The translations under genes and the position numbers were made by a program. From Treponema sp. (GTDB lineage Bacteria > Spirochaetota > Spirochaetia > Treponematales > Treponemataceae), in NCBI GenBank assembly GCA_016293915.1, contig JAEDCY010000001.1, positions 1-64,000 on the forward strand: a stretch of 64,000 bases of DNA. Reading direction: 5' to 3'. Positions 25,396-35,222 of this stretch are shown here, in pieces; position 1 is the stretch's first letter, and each line of letters opens with the position of its first letter. The notes under the pieces were generated by a model, which saw only the letters and a program-made list of their open reading frames with translations, was not told the DNA's origin and did no database searches.

Positions 25396-27123
25396 ATGAA
25401 AAAGTTTATTGGTTTATTTACAGTATTATTGTTTTCTATTACTTTTTTGTTTTCACAGGAAGCATTAAAAAGTCTTGAAGAAGATTACTATAATTTTATT
25501 TCATTAAGAGGAATTACTCAAAAACCTACATTAGGTTATAGAACTCTTAGTGATAATATCTGGAATTACAATGAAATTTCCGACTTTCTTGAAAATGAAG
25601 ATGGAAGTTTTAGTAAAGTTTTAATTCCAGGAAATGAAAGTGACATAAATATCTGGAAAAACAATAATCTTAGTACAAGATATACTTTATGGAAACCAAC
25701 GAATGAATCAAATAATTTTTTTGCACGTGGTGTAAAGCAGGGACTTTTTGTAAGAATTTACGGACCAGAATGGTACGGAAGTTATAACTCTCAAGTTCCA
25801 TACGGACAAAATGATGGTGCTTTATGGCAGGGCAAAGGTTTTAACACAAGCTTTACTACTGGTATAAGATTTGAAGGCTATGGTTTTGAACTTACATTTA
25901 AGCCTCAACTTTCATGGAGTCAGAATGCAGAATATACTTTTCCTGCCGGTGTGGTTAATTCTTACAACTACTGGGATTCCGGTGTTGATTTAGTCCAGAG
26001 ATACGGAGATAAATCCTTTTTTAATTTTGACGCTGGTGATTCCGAGGTTCGCTATACTTGGCATAAATTTACATTTGGATTTGGAACACAATCTCCATGG
26101 CTTGGCACTGCATATCTGAATCCTATGCTTGGAAGTAATAATGCAGCAGGTTATTTAAAATTTGACATTGGTCTTAGAAAAACTGAAATCATAATTCCAT
26201 TCTTTAATTCTAAGCAAATCAACTTAGGTTATATTGAAGGCCGCATTTGGACCGGACAGCTTAAAGAATCTTCATATTTCGATAATAATCCTGATAATAA
26301 CAAACGTATGGTTAACGGCTTGTCTGCAAGTTATTCTCCATCTTTCATTCCTGGATTTACAATCGGACTTAATCGAATTTTTATGACTTATTGGCGTAAA
26401 GATAATTTAAAATATATTTTACGTCTTTTTACTCTCAGCAGATCAAATGCACTTTCTTCCAGCGGAAATGATGAAGATCAGAAATTTTCAATTTTTGCTG
26501 AATGGAACTTTCCAAAAGTTGGATTTACTGTTTATGGTGAGTTCGGACGAGATGATTTTTCTTTCAACGAAAAAACCTATCCTTTCCATACTGCAATTTA
26601 TACAGTCGGAGCAAAACAGTACATTCCTCTGCCTTTCAATTTAAAAAGTGAACTTATTTTTGAATGGAATAACTTTGAAATGTCTCAGGACTTCCAGTTA
26701 CAATGGGGATATCTAGGTTATTATGCTCATGGATTTGTTAATCAGGGATATACAAACAACGGTCAGATTATTGGAGCTGGAACAGGTACTTTTGGTAACA
26801 GTCAGTTAATCCAGTATACAATCTATTATCCAAAAGGCTATACCCTCTTGAAATTCCATAGACATAGTCCTAATAACAATTCAATATTATCAAAAGCTGT
26901 ATATACAATTGCAGATGTAAATTCTGATTTTTACAGCCAATGGTATCAGAATTTTGAAACATATTTTACCTTTGGAATTGAAACAGGCTTTTTCTTTACT
27001 AAAGATTTCTTTGGTAAACTTGGACTTAATTACAGCAAAATTTATTGCAGTAATTATGTTCCTGGTCTGAGTTCCAACAACAGTAATATAAACTTTAACT
27101 TTATGTTAAAATATGATTTTTAA
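25396..27123 (+). CDS. Predicted outer-membrane beta-barrel, Wzi capsule-assembly type
   Basis: A 575-residue protein with a signal peptide (cleaved near FLFSQ) followed by alternating amphipathic strands rich in Tyr, Phe, Trp and Asn, as in large outer-membrane barrels. The central stretch (FGFGTQSPWLGTAYLNPM and GYIEGRIWTGQLKES) resembles the Wzi family, which anchors or assembles capsular polysaccharide. It ends in KYDF, a terminal aromatic as expected for barrel insertion. It sits between rfbD (28 bases) and a family 2 glycosyltransferase (12 bases). Family assignment is by pattern only. Confidence 0.7.
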   Translation: MKKFIGLFTVLLFSITFLFSQEALKSLEEDYYNFISLRGITQKPTLGYRTLSDNIWNYNEISDFLENEDGSFSKVLIPGNESDINIWKNNNLSTRYTLWKPTNESNNFFARGVKQGLFVRIYGPEWYGSYNSQVPYGQNDGALWQGKGFNTSFTTGIRFEGYGFELTFKPQLSWSQNAEYTFPAGVVNSYNYWDSGVDLVQRYGDKSFFNFDAGDSEVRYTWHKFTFGFGTQSPWLGTAYLNPMLGSNNAAGYLKFDIGLRKTEIIIPFFNSKQINLGYIEGRIWTGQLKESSYFDNNPDNNKRMVNGLSASYSPSFIPGFTIGLNRIFMTYWRKDNLKYILRLFTLSRSNALSSSGNDEDQKFSIFAEWNFPKVGFTVYGEFGRDDFSFNEKTYPFHTAIYTVGAKQYIPLPFNLKSELIFEWNNFEMSQDFQLQWGYLGYYAHGFVNQGYTNNGQIIGAGTGTFGNSQLIQYTIYYPKGYTLLKFHRHSPNNNSILSKAVYTIADVNSDFYSQWYQNFETYFTFGIETGFFFTKDFFGKLGLNYSKIYCSNYVPGLSSNNSNINFNFMLKYDF

Positions 27124-27135
27124 TTCAGGATTTAA

Positions 27136-28068
27136 ATGGTAAGTATTGCACTTGCAACCTATAATGGTGAACAATATCTAAAAGAACAATTAGACTCCAT
27201 TCTTGAACAGTCTTATACAGATATTGAAATAATTGCTTGCGACGATTGTTCCACAGATTCTACACCAAAAATTCTCGAAGAATATCAGAAAAAAGATTCG
27301 CGTTTTCAGTTTTATATCAATGAAAGAAATTTAGGCTTCAAAAAAAACTTCGAAAAATGTATTTCTCTTTGTAATGGTAAATATATTGCACTTTCAGATC
27401 AGGATGATGTTTGGACCAAAGATCATATAGAATGTCTTGTTTCAAAGATAGGAGAAAATGATTTAATCTGTGGAAATGCATATTTATCTAACTCAGATTT
27501 AACGGATTCTGGAACAACCCTTTTTGATACACTTGATATTGATTTTTTACCTGAATCAAAACAAGCATGGTTTTTCTATCTTATACATCATGGAATTATA
27601 CAGGGGGCCTGTACTCTTTTTAAGAAAGAATTAATACAAAAAGCTTTACCAATTCCAGATTCTGTAAGGTTCCATGATTACTGGCTTTCTCTTGTTGCTG
27701 CTGCAAACAATGGTATAAAATATCTTTCTGAAAACTGCCTTTTATATTACAGACAGCATGGAAACAATGTTACTGAAAATAAAAAAAATCATTTTTCTGA
27801 CAGAATCAAAAAAGCATTCAATAATGAAAATCTTAAGACAAAAAAAGAAATACAGATAAATATTCTTTCTGAACTTCTAAAAATAGAAACTGATGAAACA
27901 AAAATAAAGCAGATAAAAAAAGCGCTTCTCTTTTATAAAAGGAAAGGAACTTTATCTCGTTTTCTAAGTATTCCCTATTTCATAAAATATTATAAAAGAA
28001 TTTATTTGAGTAAAAATTTAAAAAGATTTATTTTACGCTTTATTAAATTTTTTATTTTTGGATTGTAA
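27136..28068 (+). CDS. Family 2 glycosyltransferase
   Basis: A 310-residue GT-A fold transferase. The nucleotide-binding region has IIACDDCSTDST (Asp36, Asp37) and the metal-binding LSDQDDVW is at about residues 91-98. The pattern MVSIALATYNGEQYL and SDQDDVW is common in rhamnosyl- and galactosyl-transferases of O-antigen clusters. The C-terminus is Lys-rich with a hydrophobic tail, suggesting membrane association. It is the last gene of the rfbD operon and convergent with the next gene, with no clear terminator in the 12-base gap. Confidence 0.88.
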   Translation: MVSIALATYNGEQYLKEQLDSILEQSYTDIEIIACDDCSTDSTPKILEEYQKKDSRFQFYINERNLGFKKNFEKCISLCNGKYIALSDQDDVWTKDHIECLVSKIGENDLICGNAYLSNSDLTDSGTTLFDTLDIDFLPESKQAWFFYLIHHGIIQGACTLFKKELIQKALPIPDSVRFHDYWLSLVAAANNGIKYLSENCLLYYRQHGNNVTENKKNHFSDRIKKAFNNENLKTKKEIQINILSELLKIETDETKIKQIKKALLFYKRKGTLSRFLSIPYFIKYYKRIYLSKNLKRFILRFIKFFIFGL

Positions 28069-28080
28069 ATTTTTAATAAA

Positions 28081-29112
28081 TTATTTATTCTCAATTATTT
28101 TATTTATAAATGAAAACAGTTTCTGTTTATATTGTTCTGTTCCAAAATCTTTTTTTATCTGATTATGAATTTCCTGTTTTTTATTATGAAATTCATCATA
28201 TAATTTTATTATTCCTTTTACTATTTCTTCAATTTGTGTATTGAAATGTATCTGCTGGCAGAAAGGATAATTAATAAATTCTGGTGTAACAGCAAAATCT
28301 GAACCAATCAAACAAAGGCCAGAGGAAACGGCCTCTAATGCTGCCATTGAAAAACCTTCATATCTTGTCGGAAAAAACAAAATATCATTTTTCCGATAAA
28401 AATCGGGCATTTGAGATGAATTAAGTCCTGTTTGAAGAGTAATTTTTTTTAGGTTTTTAAAATCTTCTGTATTTCTATCAAAATTTGTAGCTATATTAAA
28501 TTTAATTTTTCGTGGCAAATCATGATTTTCAATATATTGAGTGAGGCTTTTTAATATATCTATCCCCTTTTTATAACATAATGCACCAGAAAAACATACA
28601 TTAATTTCTTCCTTTTTTTGTGTATCTTTAAGTGGATAAAAAACTGAATCTTCAACGAAATTATTAATTACAAAAATTTTTTCTTCTGGAATTCCATAAT
28701 AAGATATTAATTCCTTTTTACAATTTTCGCTAACCGACAAGATTGATTTTGCTTTTTTTGCACTAACTTTTTCCATCCAGGCTGTTAATTTTAATGACAA
28801 ATTATTCTCACCTGTTTTATCCATAATTCCTGCTGAAGTTCCATGATGTATTGAAATATCAGCTGGATATAAAAAACAATGCCAGGAATTAGCTATTATT
28901 AATCTATTATGTTTAAAAAGTAATATTAGACTTATTAAAATTGGTTGTATTAAATTATTTATTTTCCCAAAATTAAGTTTTGTTTTAGTTATGAATTTAA
29001 CATCATATTTTTCAGAAAGAATTTCATTTAGATAATAACTTACCTTCTCAACGCCACCAGCATTGCTCGTACCATTCATTGAAACAATAAAAATTTTCTG
29101 ATTATTTTTCAT
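28081..29112 (-). CDS. Family 4 glycosyltransferase
   Basis: A 343-residue GT-B fold transferase. The N-terminal glycine-rich SNAGGVEKV is the acceptor-side motif, and RYEGFSMAALEAVSSGL near residues 250-270 is the E-x7-E donor-binding motif of GT4 enzymes. It lies 17 bases after the neighbouring GT2 gene and is the last gene of a four-gene minus-strand operon. The sugar donor cannot be read from sequence. Confidence 0.88.
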   Translation of the reverse strand: MKNNQKIFIVSMNGTSNAGGVEKVSYYLNEILSEKYDVKFITKTKLNFGKINNLIQPILISLILLFKHNRLIIANSWHCFLYPADISIHHGTSAGIMDKTGENNLSLKLTAWMEKVSAKKAKSILSVSENCKKELISYYGIPEEKIFVINNFVEDSVFYPLKDTQKKEEINVCFSGALCYKKGIDILKSLTQYIENHDLPRKIKFNIATNFDRNTEDFKNLKKITLQTGLNSSQMPDFYRKNDILFFPTRYEGFSMAALEAVSSGLCLIGSDFAVTPEFINYPFCQQIHFNTQIEEIVKGIIKLYDEFHNKKQEIHNQIKKDFGTEQYKQKLFSFINKIIENK

Positions 29113-29129
29113 AAGGTTTAATCCCCAGT

Positions 29130-30131
29130 TTATCTTTTAAAAATGTAATATAAAATCCGATATAAATGAAGTTTCATACAAAAATGATAAACATGATTTT
29201 TTAACATTTTTAATTCGAAAAATTTTACATTTGATATTTTATCAAGTTTTGAAATTCTTTTAATTAATTCTTTTGAAGTTTTATAATCAGTATATTTTGC
29301 ACATCTGTGAAAAACAATTCTTGCACTATCATAAGCCAGGAAATCAATCTGATGTTTATTTAATAAAGGATTATCATTAGCTAGTTCTTCTATCTTGCTT
29401 ATCGTATATAAATAAGCATCCAGAATCGAAGAATCAGAATAGCCGCTTGAAATAGAAGTTTCTGCAATAAGATAATTGTAACATTTGAATTCGTTACAAA
29501 TGTAAAATGATTTTGAATTTAGAATTGTATTTATTACAAAAAAATTGTCTTCAATTTGACGGCATTTATCATCAAGAATATCAATAAAAGAATTAACTAA
29601 ATCTTTTTTATATATTTTATTCCATCTCAGCATAAGTAATGGATACATTTTTTCACGAATAAAAGAATTAAAAATTACATTAGGAATTATATCAGATTCA
29701 ATTATATTTCGATTATACATTCCTGTATTAATATAATTACAATGTGACTCAGTTATCTCACCTTTTGAATTTACAACATCATATGCAAAACTTACAAAAT
29801 CGCAGTTATTTTCTTTTATTAACGAAATTCCTTTTGAAATGAATCCCTGTTTATAAGTATCGTCACTATCACAAAATCCTAAATAAATTCCTTTTGCTTG
29901 TATTATTCCATATTTATAGGCACCTACAACGCCTCCATTCTCTTTCCGGAAAACTCTTAAACGAGAATCTTTTATTCCATTACAAACATCATAAGTTGGA
30001 TCATCAAAACCATCAATAACAACAATTAATTCCAGATTTTTATAATCTTGTGTTAGAACAGATTCAATGGATTTTTTTATTGTCTTTTCAGCCCTGTAGG
30101 CAGGCATAATAATCGATATTAATTCGTCCAT
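29130..30131 (-). CDS. Family 2 glycosyltransferase
   Basis: A 333-residue GT-A fold transferase with the N-terminal ISIIMPAYRAEKTIKKSIES motif, a nucleotide-binding VVIDGFDDPT and the metal motif GFCDSDDTY. AAGGAT lies before the ATG. It is cotranscribed with the outer-membrane barrel gene upstream (17-base gap) and the GT4 gene downstream. It probably extends a cell-surface polysaccharide. Confidence 0.88.
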   Translation of the reverse strand: MDELISIIMPAYRAEKTIKKSIESVLTQDYKNLELIVVIDGFDDPTYDVCNGIKDSRLRVFRKENGGVVGAYKYGIIQAKGIYLGFCDSDDTYKQGFISKGISLIKENNCDFVSFAYDVVNSKGEITESHCNYINTGMYNRNIIESDIIPNVIFNSFIREKMYPLLMLRWNKIYKKDLVNSFIDILDDKCRQIEDNFFVINTILNSKSFYICNEFKCYNYLIAETSISSGYSDSSILDAYLYTISKIEELANDNPLLNKHQIDFLAYDSARIVFHRCAKYTDYKTSKELIKRISKLDKISNVKFFELKMLKNHVYHFCMKLHLYRILYYIFKR

Positions 30132-30148
30132 ATATAATCCTTATACTA

Positions 30149-31921
30149 TTAGAAAAGCGATATTGTTCCTGCAATTCCTGCTTCGATTCCATGCTGGAAA
30201 TTATTAAATATATTATTATTATTGAATATAAATGTGTAAATAACCTGACCTTCAATAGAAAAATGTTCATTAAATTTATAGCTTCCATGTGCTGTAATTC
30301 TGTTTGTATATTGTATTATTCCTGTTAAAGCCCAGCTTCTTGCAAATCTTTCATTTTCTGCAATTTGGTCTGGAGTCCATTGATCTTTATAAAGACGATA
30401 TTTTGCGGCAGGATAATAATCATAGAATTCTCTTCCATCTCTTGTAGTTTTATGACTGAAAAGTCCAAATGAATTTTCACCGTGAGCCATAAAAAGATAT
30501 GAAAGTTCTGCAGACCATTTATCAAGATATTTATATTCTGCTGAAATCTGACCACCAAGAGAATCAGGGCCAAATGGAGTTCCTATCCATGAGCAGATTG
30601 GTATTGTTCCATTTTTTGTCATAGAGTATGATTTTCTATACATTGACCACTCTGCACCGTGTTTTATATATAAAAATGGATTAGTATAAATTCCTTCAAG
30701 AACAAATTTATACATTCCACCAGATTTATCACCGTGCTGAACTTCAATTCCAAGCTGAAGCCCAATACCATCAGGAATTGAATTTGCTTCTGGTGTTCCA
30801 AGTTCTGTAGGCGGCTGTATTTCTGTCTGAGCAAAAAGTCCATATATTCGAATATTTTTATATGGAATAATATCAAACTTTATTCCCATATAAGCACAAA
30901 TATGTGATTCACCGTAATACTTTTCTTCCCATGGATCGCTATATTGTGTCCAGGAAGCAAATGAATGCATAATCATAAGAGGATTTAAGTAGCGAAGTTC
31001 AAAAGGTTCATTTAAAAGTGTTCCTTCAAGTATTCCAAGTTTGAACCATTTCCACAAAGTAAAATCAATTTGATGTGTATATAAGAATTTTGTATTATCA
31101 ACCTGAGTAATACCCATTTCATATTTGAGTTTTTTACCGGAAACTCTTAAAAGTGTATAAAAATCAGTCTGGAATGTATCATTATAAATAATACTTCCTG
31201 TTTTTGTGTGTCCAAACTGAAGGCCCTGTCGAGCAACATGAAAATTCACTGCCAGTCCATTTTTAAATACATAACCTATACTTGCATTTGCATTCAAAGG
31301 CCAGGAGAATTCAAAATCTTCCGGCTTATAGAATATATTCATAAAATTATAATTTTCTGTCATTCCCCAGAAGTTTTTTGAAATAGATGCCTGACAATCA
31401 ATTATTGCTATATCAGCAAAATCAATATAAAGGGGGGCTCTTAAAAAAGGTTGTGTCAGAAAATTATTGTAATAATCGTTTGCAGCACCATAACCTTCAT
31501 TTTTCTGTGCAAAATCAGTACCATAAGACCATTCAATATCTTCATTAGATTTAAACATAAAAGCCGGATGAAATTTAATATTAAAACCAACCTTAATGGG
31601 TTTCATGTCTATGGTAAACTTTTTTTCTCCCAGATATTCATTTATCCTATCATAAATTTTCTGTCCAGAATAAGAAAGTTTTTCATAATCAATATAAGAA
31701 AGGCTTTGTCTGATTTCACCTACAGAAAGAGGTGCGGTATCCATAACAAGAGCTTCTCCACTTTCGTTATACAACATATATAAAGAATCATAAATCCAGT
31801 GTTCTGCAGGAATAAGCTGACTGGCACTATAGGATTCTGCAAAAAGATTAAATGTTACAAATGAAAACACAATAACGATAGTTGAAATAACTTTTTTGTT
31901 TAATCTCTTAACAAACATCAT
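30149..31921 (-). CDS. Predicted outer-membrane beta-barrel, paralogue of the 31946-33634 protein
   Basis: A 590-residue protein with a signal peptide (cleaved near NLFAES) and a long strand-rich region ending in Phe (GTISLF). It shares many stretches with the next gene, for example FGHTKTGSIIYNDTF against IGKTKTGSIIYNNTF and FELRYLNPLMIMHSF against FEIRFLNPTMVFHSF, so the two are tandem paralogues. The N-terminal AEHWIYDSL segment resembles the Wzi/capsule-assembly group. AAGGAG precedes the ATGATG start. A role in glycan anchoring or export is inferred from context. Confidence 0.7.
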   Translation of the reverse strand: MMFVKRLNKKVISTIVIVFSFVTFNLFAESYSASQLIPAEHWIYDSLYMLYNESGEALVMDTAPLSVGEIRQSLSYIDYEKLSYSGQKIYDRINEYLGEKKFTIDMKPIKVGFNIKFHPAFMFKSNEDIEWSYGTDFAQKNEGYGAANDYYNNFLTQPFLRAPLYIDFADIAIIDCQASISKNFWGMTENYNFMNIFYKPEDFEFSWPLNANASIGYVFKNGLAVNFHVARQGLQFGHTKTGSIIYNDTFQTDFYTLLRVSGKKLKYEMGITQVDNTKFLYTHQIDFTLWKWFKLGILEGTLLNEPFELRYLNPLMIMHSFASWTQYSDPWEEKYYGESHICAYMGIKFDIIPYKNIRIYGLFAQTEIQPPTELGTPEANSIPDGIGLQLGIEVQHGDKSGGMYKFVLEGIYTNPFLYIKHGAEWSMYRKSYSMTKNGTIPICSWIGTPFGPDSLGGQISAEYKYLDKWSAELSYLFMAHGENSFGLFSHKTTRDGREFYDYYPAAKYRLYKDQWTPDQIAENERFARSWALTGIIQYTNRITAHGSYKFNEHFSIEGQVIYTFIFNNNNIFNNFQHGIEAGIAGTISLF

Positions 31922-31945
31922 CTGCTCCTTTGATTTATTTTAATG

Positions 31946-33634
31946 TCAGAATAAATTATATTCTATTGATATTGCACCCTGGAATCCATGTTGAAAATTA
32001 CCTGATATATGTCGTGCATTACAAACCAGAGTGTATACAATTTCACTTTGAACTTTCAGTTTTGAATTGAAGTTATAACTTCCATTTAAAGAAAACTGAT
32101 GTTTACATTCTATAACCCTGGTCATAAACATATTTCTTCCTTCTGCAACAGCAAGATTCATTTCGTGCTGGTTTGAAGCATCCTGAGCCAGGATATATTT
32201 TGTATAAGGGTAATAAGTCCAGATACCTAAATCATTATTAAACCAGGTGTTTGCATCAAAAAGATTAAATCCGTTTTCACCATGCAGTGAGAAAAGATAA
32301 TTAAATCCTGCCGACCATTTACCTGGCTGATCATATCCAAATGAAAAATTTATTGAAAGATTATCAGGGCCTAAAGGACTTCCTATCCAGGAATTAACTG
32401 TATCCCATGTTACATTATCTGTACGTCTTCTGTATAAAGACCAGTCAGGGGCCTGTTTTACATAAAGAAATGGTGCACAATAAACTCCTTCAATACATGA
32501 AGACCAGTATCCGCCAAAATCAGAAGGAAGTTTAAGTTCAAAACCAAGCTGGCCACCAAAACTGTCCGGATAAGATAAGTCTTTAATAAAAGCATATTCG
32601 TTCGGAAGTTGAATTTCGTTCATTGCATAAAGACCATAAATTCGCAGATTCTTTATAAGGTTTAATTCGAAGGTAATTCCAAGATAAGAACAGCAATGGC
32701 TTTCATTATAATAATGATCTTCAGTTAAAGTAGAAAAATCCTTCCAAAATGCAAAAGAATGGAATACCATTGTAGGATTCAGGAATCTGATTTCAAAAGG
32801 AGCATTAACAAGAGCTCCTTCCATAATTCCAATTTTTACTTTTTTGAAGAGACGAACATCAAACTCGTGCCAGTATAGAAATTTATTCTTTTCTATTTCT
32901 ATAATATCCATGGTGTACTTAACATCATGTGAATAAACTGCAAGCTGGAAATATCCATCCGTTTCGAAAGTATTATTATAAATAATACTTCCAGTTTTTG
33001 TTTTTCCAATCTGCATTCCCTCTTTTCCTACATTAACGTTTACCCCCCATTTATCAAAGGTAACGCCAAGTGAACCATAAGCAAAGCGTGGGAATAAAAA
33101 CTCATACTGATCTACACCAAGTGGAATATTTGTAAAATTACCTGGAGCATTTGAATATTTTTTGTTTTTTCCTAAAAAGAAATTACCGCCCAAGGCAAAA
33201 TATTCAGAAATACCAAGATTAGTTTCTACAGAAAGTGGATTATTTTTAAAATAATAATTATAGGTCCAGTCAATCTGATCATTTGATTTATAGCAAAGTT
33301 CAGGAGCAATTTTAAGTCCTAAACCTGCTTTAAAATAATTGTTTGGAAAAAGAGTTTTTGGTGTATACAAAAAAGAATATATTCTGTCATAAACAATTTT
33401 ACCTGAATCCGAAAGAAGCTCTCTATCGTATTCATTAAAATACATTTTTATTTCGCCTACAGTAATTGGAGTATTAGTGGAAAAATTACCGATACGTAAC
33501 TCAGAAGAGAGCGTCAGTAAATCCTGATAAACCCAATGCTCACTTTTTATTATCTGTGCATCACCTGAAACCTGAGAAAACAAAAGAAAGTTTGACGAAA
33601 TCAATATTAAAGCTGCAAAAAAAATTTTTTTCAT
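31946..33634 (-). CDS. Predicted outer-membrane beta-barrel, first gene of the glycan operon
   Basis: A 562-residue protein with a signal peptide (cleaved near NFLLFSQ), the SEHWVYQDL N-terminal motif and a C-terminal strand ending YNLF. It is a tandem paralogue of the 30149-31921 protein. A TATAAT six bases before the ATG with no ribosome site predicts a leaderless transcript. It heads the operon of two barrels and two glycosyltransferases and is divergent from the WbaP-like gene. Confidence 0.7.
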   Translation of the reverse strand: MKKIFFAALILISSNFLLFSQVSGDAQIIKSEHWVYQDLLTLSSELRIGNFSTNTPITVGEIKMYFNEYDRELLSDSGKIVYDRIYSFLYTPKTLFPNNYFKAGLGLKIAPELCYKSNDQIDWTYNYYFKNNPLSVETNLGISEYFALGGNFFLGKNKKYSNAPGNFTNIPLGVDQYEFLFPRFAYGSLGVTFDKWGVNVNVGKEGMQIGKTKTGSIIYNNTFETDGYFQLAVYSHDVKYTMDIIEIEKNKFLYWHEFDVRLFKKVKIGIMEGALVNAPFEIRFLNPTMVFHSFAFWKDFSTLTEDHYYNESHCCSYLGITFELNLIKNLRIYGLYAMNEIQLPNEYAFIKDLSYPDSFGGQLGFELKLPSDFGGYWSSCIEGVYCAPFLYVKQAPDWSLYRRRTDNVTWDTVNSWIGSPLGPDNLSINFSFGYDQPGKWSAGFNYLFSLHGENGFNLFDANTWFNNDLGIWTYYPYTKYILAQDASNQHEMNLAVAEGRNMFMTRVIECKHQFSLNGSYNFNSKLKVQSEIVYTLVCNARHISGNFQHGFQGAISIEYNLF

Positions 33635-33640
33635 ATTAAT

Positions 33641-33669
33641 ATTATAATGATTTTCATAATTTATAACAA
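33641..33669 (-). promoter_or_regulatory. Predicted promoter of the outer-membrane barrel operon, leaderless configuration
   Basis: On the minus strand TTGTTA-17-TATAAT ends six bases before the ATG at 33634. On the plus strand a weaker TTGTAT-18-TATAAT at 33684-33713 could serve the divergent transferase gene. Confidence 0.65.
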
Positions 33670-33761
33670 CTTTGACACGTATTTTGTATTGTTACGATAA
33701 AATGTTATATAATATAGAAAACATATAGACTCTATAAGTTTTTTAAACTAAAATAGAAGCT

Positions 33762-35222
33762 ATGACTACAAGTGAATTTGATTCTTATTTAACAAAAAAT
33801 TACCCTAGGACAAGCTCTTTCTTATCTGGACTTGCATTATTTTTTGTTGATGCATTAGTTCTAATTCTTTGCATCGGATTAAGTTTCTTTCTCGTAAATC
33901 TTTTTGTACCAACTGATATTAATTTTAAATCATTTATAAATTATTCTATATATATTCCTATTATTCTTCTTTTATTTGCATGTATTGGTCTATACCCGGG
34001 AATTATGAATTCACCGACAGAAGAAGTAAAAAGATTCTTCTTTACAACATTATTCAGCTTTGTAGCTATTATTATCACAATTATTTATTCAAAAAATGAA
34101 GGCTTAAAATATACAAACATAATTGTAAGAGATAGTGAAGATTTTGCCCTGATTATTGCATTTATTATTTGTATTCCTATGGCAACTATTGCATTACCAG
34201 GCTTTCGTGAGTTTGCAAAACATTCATTCTGTCATTTTAAATGGTGGGGTGTACCTGCAGTAATCTACACAGATGGTAACAGTGCTGATTTTATCATCGA
34301 AAAACTTCTTAGAAATAAATACTTAGGTTATATTCCGGCTGTTATTATTAATTCAAGTTTTAAAGAACAGGGAACTTTTATGAATATTCCTGTTTTTCCG
34401 CCTGATGAAGAAATTCAAAATATAATAAAATCTAGAAAAATTAAACAGGCTGTAATTTGTAACTATCAAAGTGATATGTCTTTTGTAAGAACTTCTTACA
34501 GATATACAATATTTGTATCGCAGAATCAGACTTTCTTTACGGCTACTCAACAGTTAAAAGATATTGCAGGAATTATTGCATTTGCTTCTATCCATAATCT
34601 TACTTTTAAGGGAAACCTGATTATTAAACGTTTGATGGATGTTACAGCAATTCTTATTACAATGCCAATTGTATTACCGGTAGTAATAATTCTTGCGATT
34701 CTGACAAAATGTACATCAAAAGGTCCTATTTTTTATGGTCATAAACGTATTGGCAAAAACGGAAAAGAAATTAAATGCTGGAAATTCCGTTCAATGTGTG
34801 TAAACTCACAGGAAATTCTTGAACAGATTCTTGCAAATGATCCTGTAAGACGAGCAGAATGGGAAAAAGACAGAAAATTTCAGGATGATCCGCGTGTAAC
34901 TAAATTCGGTAAATTCCTGCGAAAAACAAGTCTTGATGAATTACCACAACTTTTTAACATTCTTTTTGGTGATATGAGTCTTGTTGGACCTCGACCTGTT
35001 ACTGAACCTGAATTGGTAAAATATGGAAAATATAAAGATTATGTTCTTTCAGTAGTTCCAGGACTTACCGGACTGTGGCAGGTTTCTGGTCGTTCTGATA
35101 CGGGATATGAGGAACGTATTTCTTTTGATACTTATTATATTCAAAACTGGTCTATATGGCTTGATATCTGGATTTTAATTAAAACTGTTTGGGTTGTATT
35201 AAAAGGAAAAGGTGCATATTAA
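33762..35222 (+). CDS. WbaP-type undecaprenyl-phosphate sugar-1-phosphate transferase
   Basis: A 486-residue membrane enzyme that starts glycan synthesis by moving a sugar-1-phosphate onto undecaprenyl phosphate. Four N-terminal TM helices (about 20-150), a CoA-binding-like middle domain and a fifth hydrophobic segment near 293-313 lead to the catalytic domain. That domain carries WKFRSM, LRKTSLDELPQLFNIL, GDMSLVGPRP and PGLTGLWQVSGRS. The TM number and length fit the WbaP/WcaJ type rather than the short PglC type. Its stop overlaps the next start (TAATG). The sugar (galactose or glucose) cannot be determined. Confidence 0.92.
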   Translation: MTTSEFDSYLTKNYPRTSSFLSGLALFFVDALVLILCIGLSFFLVNLFVPTDINFKSFINYSIYIPIILLLFACIGLYPGIMNSPTEEVKRFFFTTLFSFVAIIITIIYSKNEGLKYTNIIVRDSEDFALIIAFIICIPMATIALPGFREFAKHSFCHFKWWGVPAVIYTDGNSADFIIEKLLRNKYLGYIPAVIINSSFKEQGTFMNIPVFPPDEEIQNIIKSRKIKQAVICNYQSDMSFVRTSYRYTIFVSQNQTFFTATQQLKDIAGIIAFASIHNLTFKGNLIIKRLMDVTAILITMPIVLPVVIILAILTKCTSKGPIFYGHKRIGKNGKEIKCWKFRSMCVNSQEILEQILANDPVRRAEWEKDRKFQDDPRVTKFGKFLRKTSLDELPQLFNILFGDMSLVGPRPVTEPELVKYGKYKDYVLSVVPGLTGLWQVSGRSDTGYEERISFDTYYIQNWSIWLDIWILIKTVWVVLKGKGAY

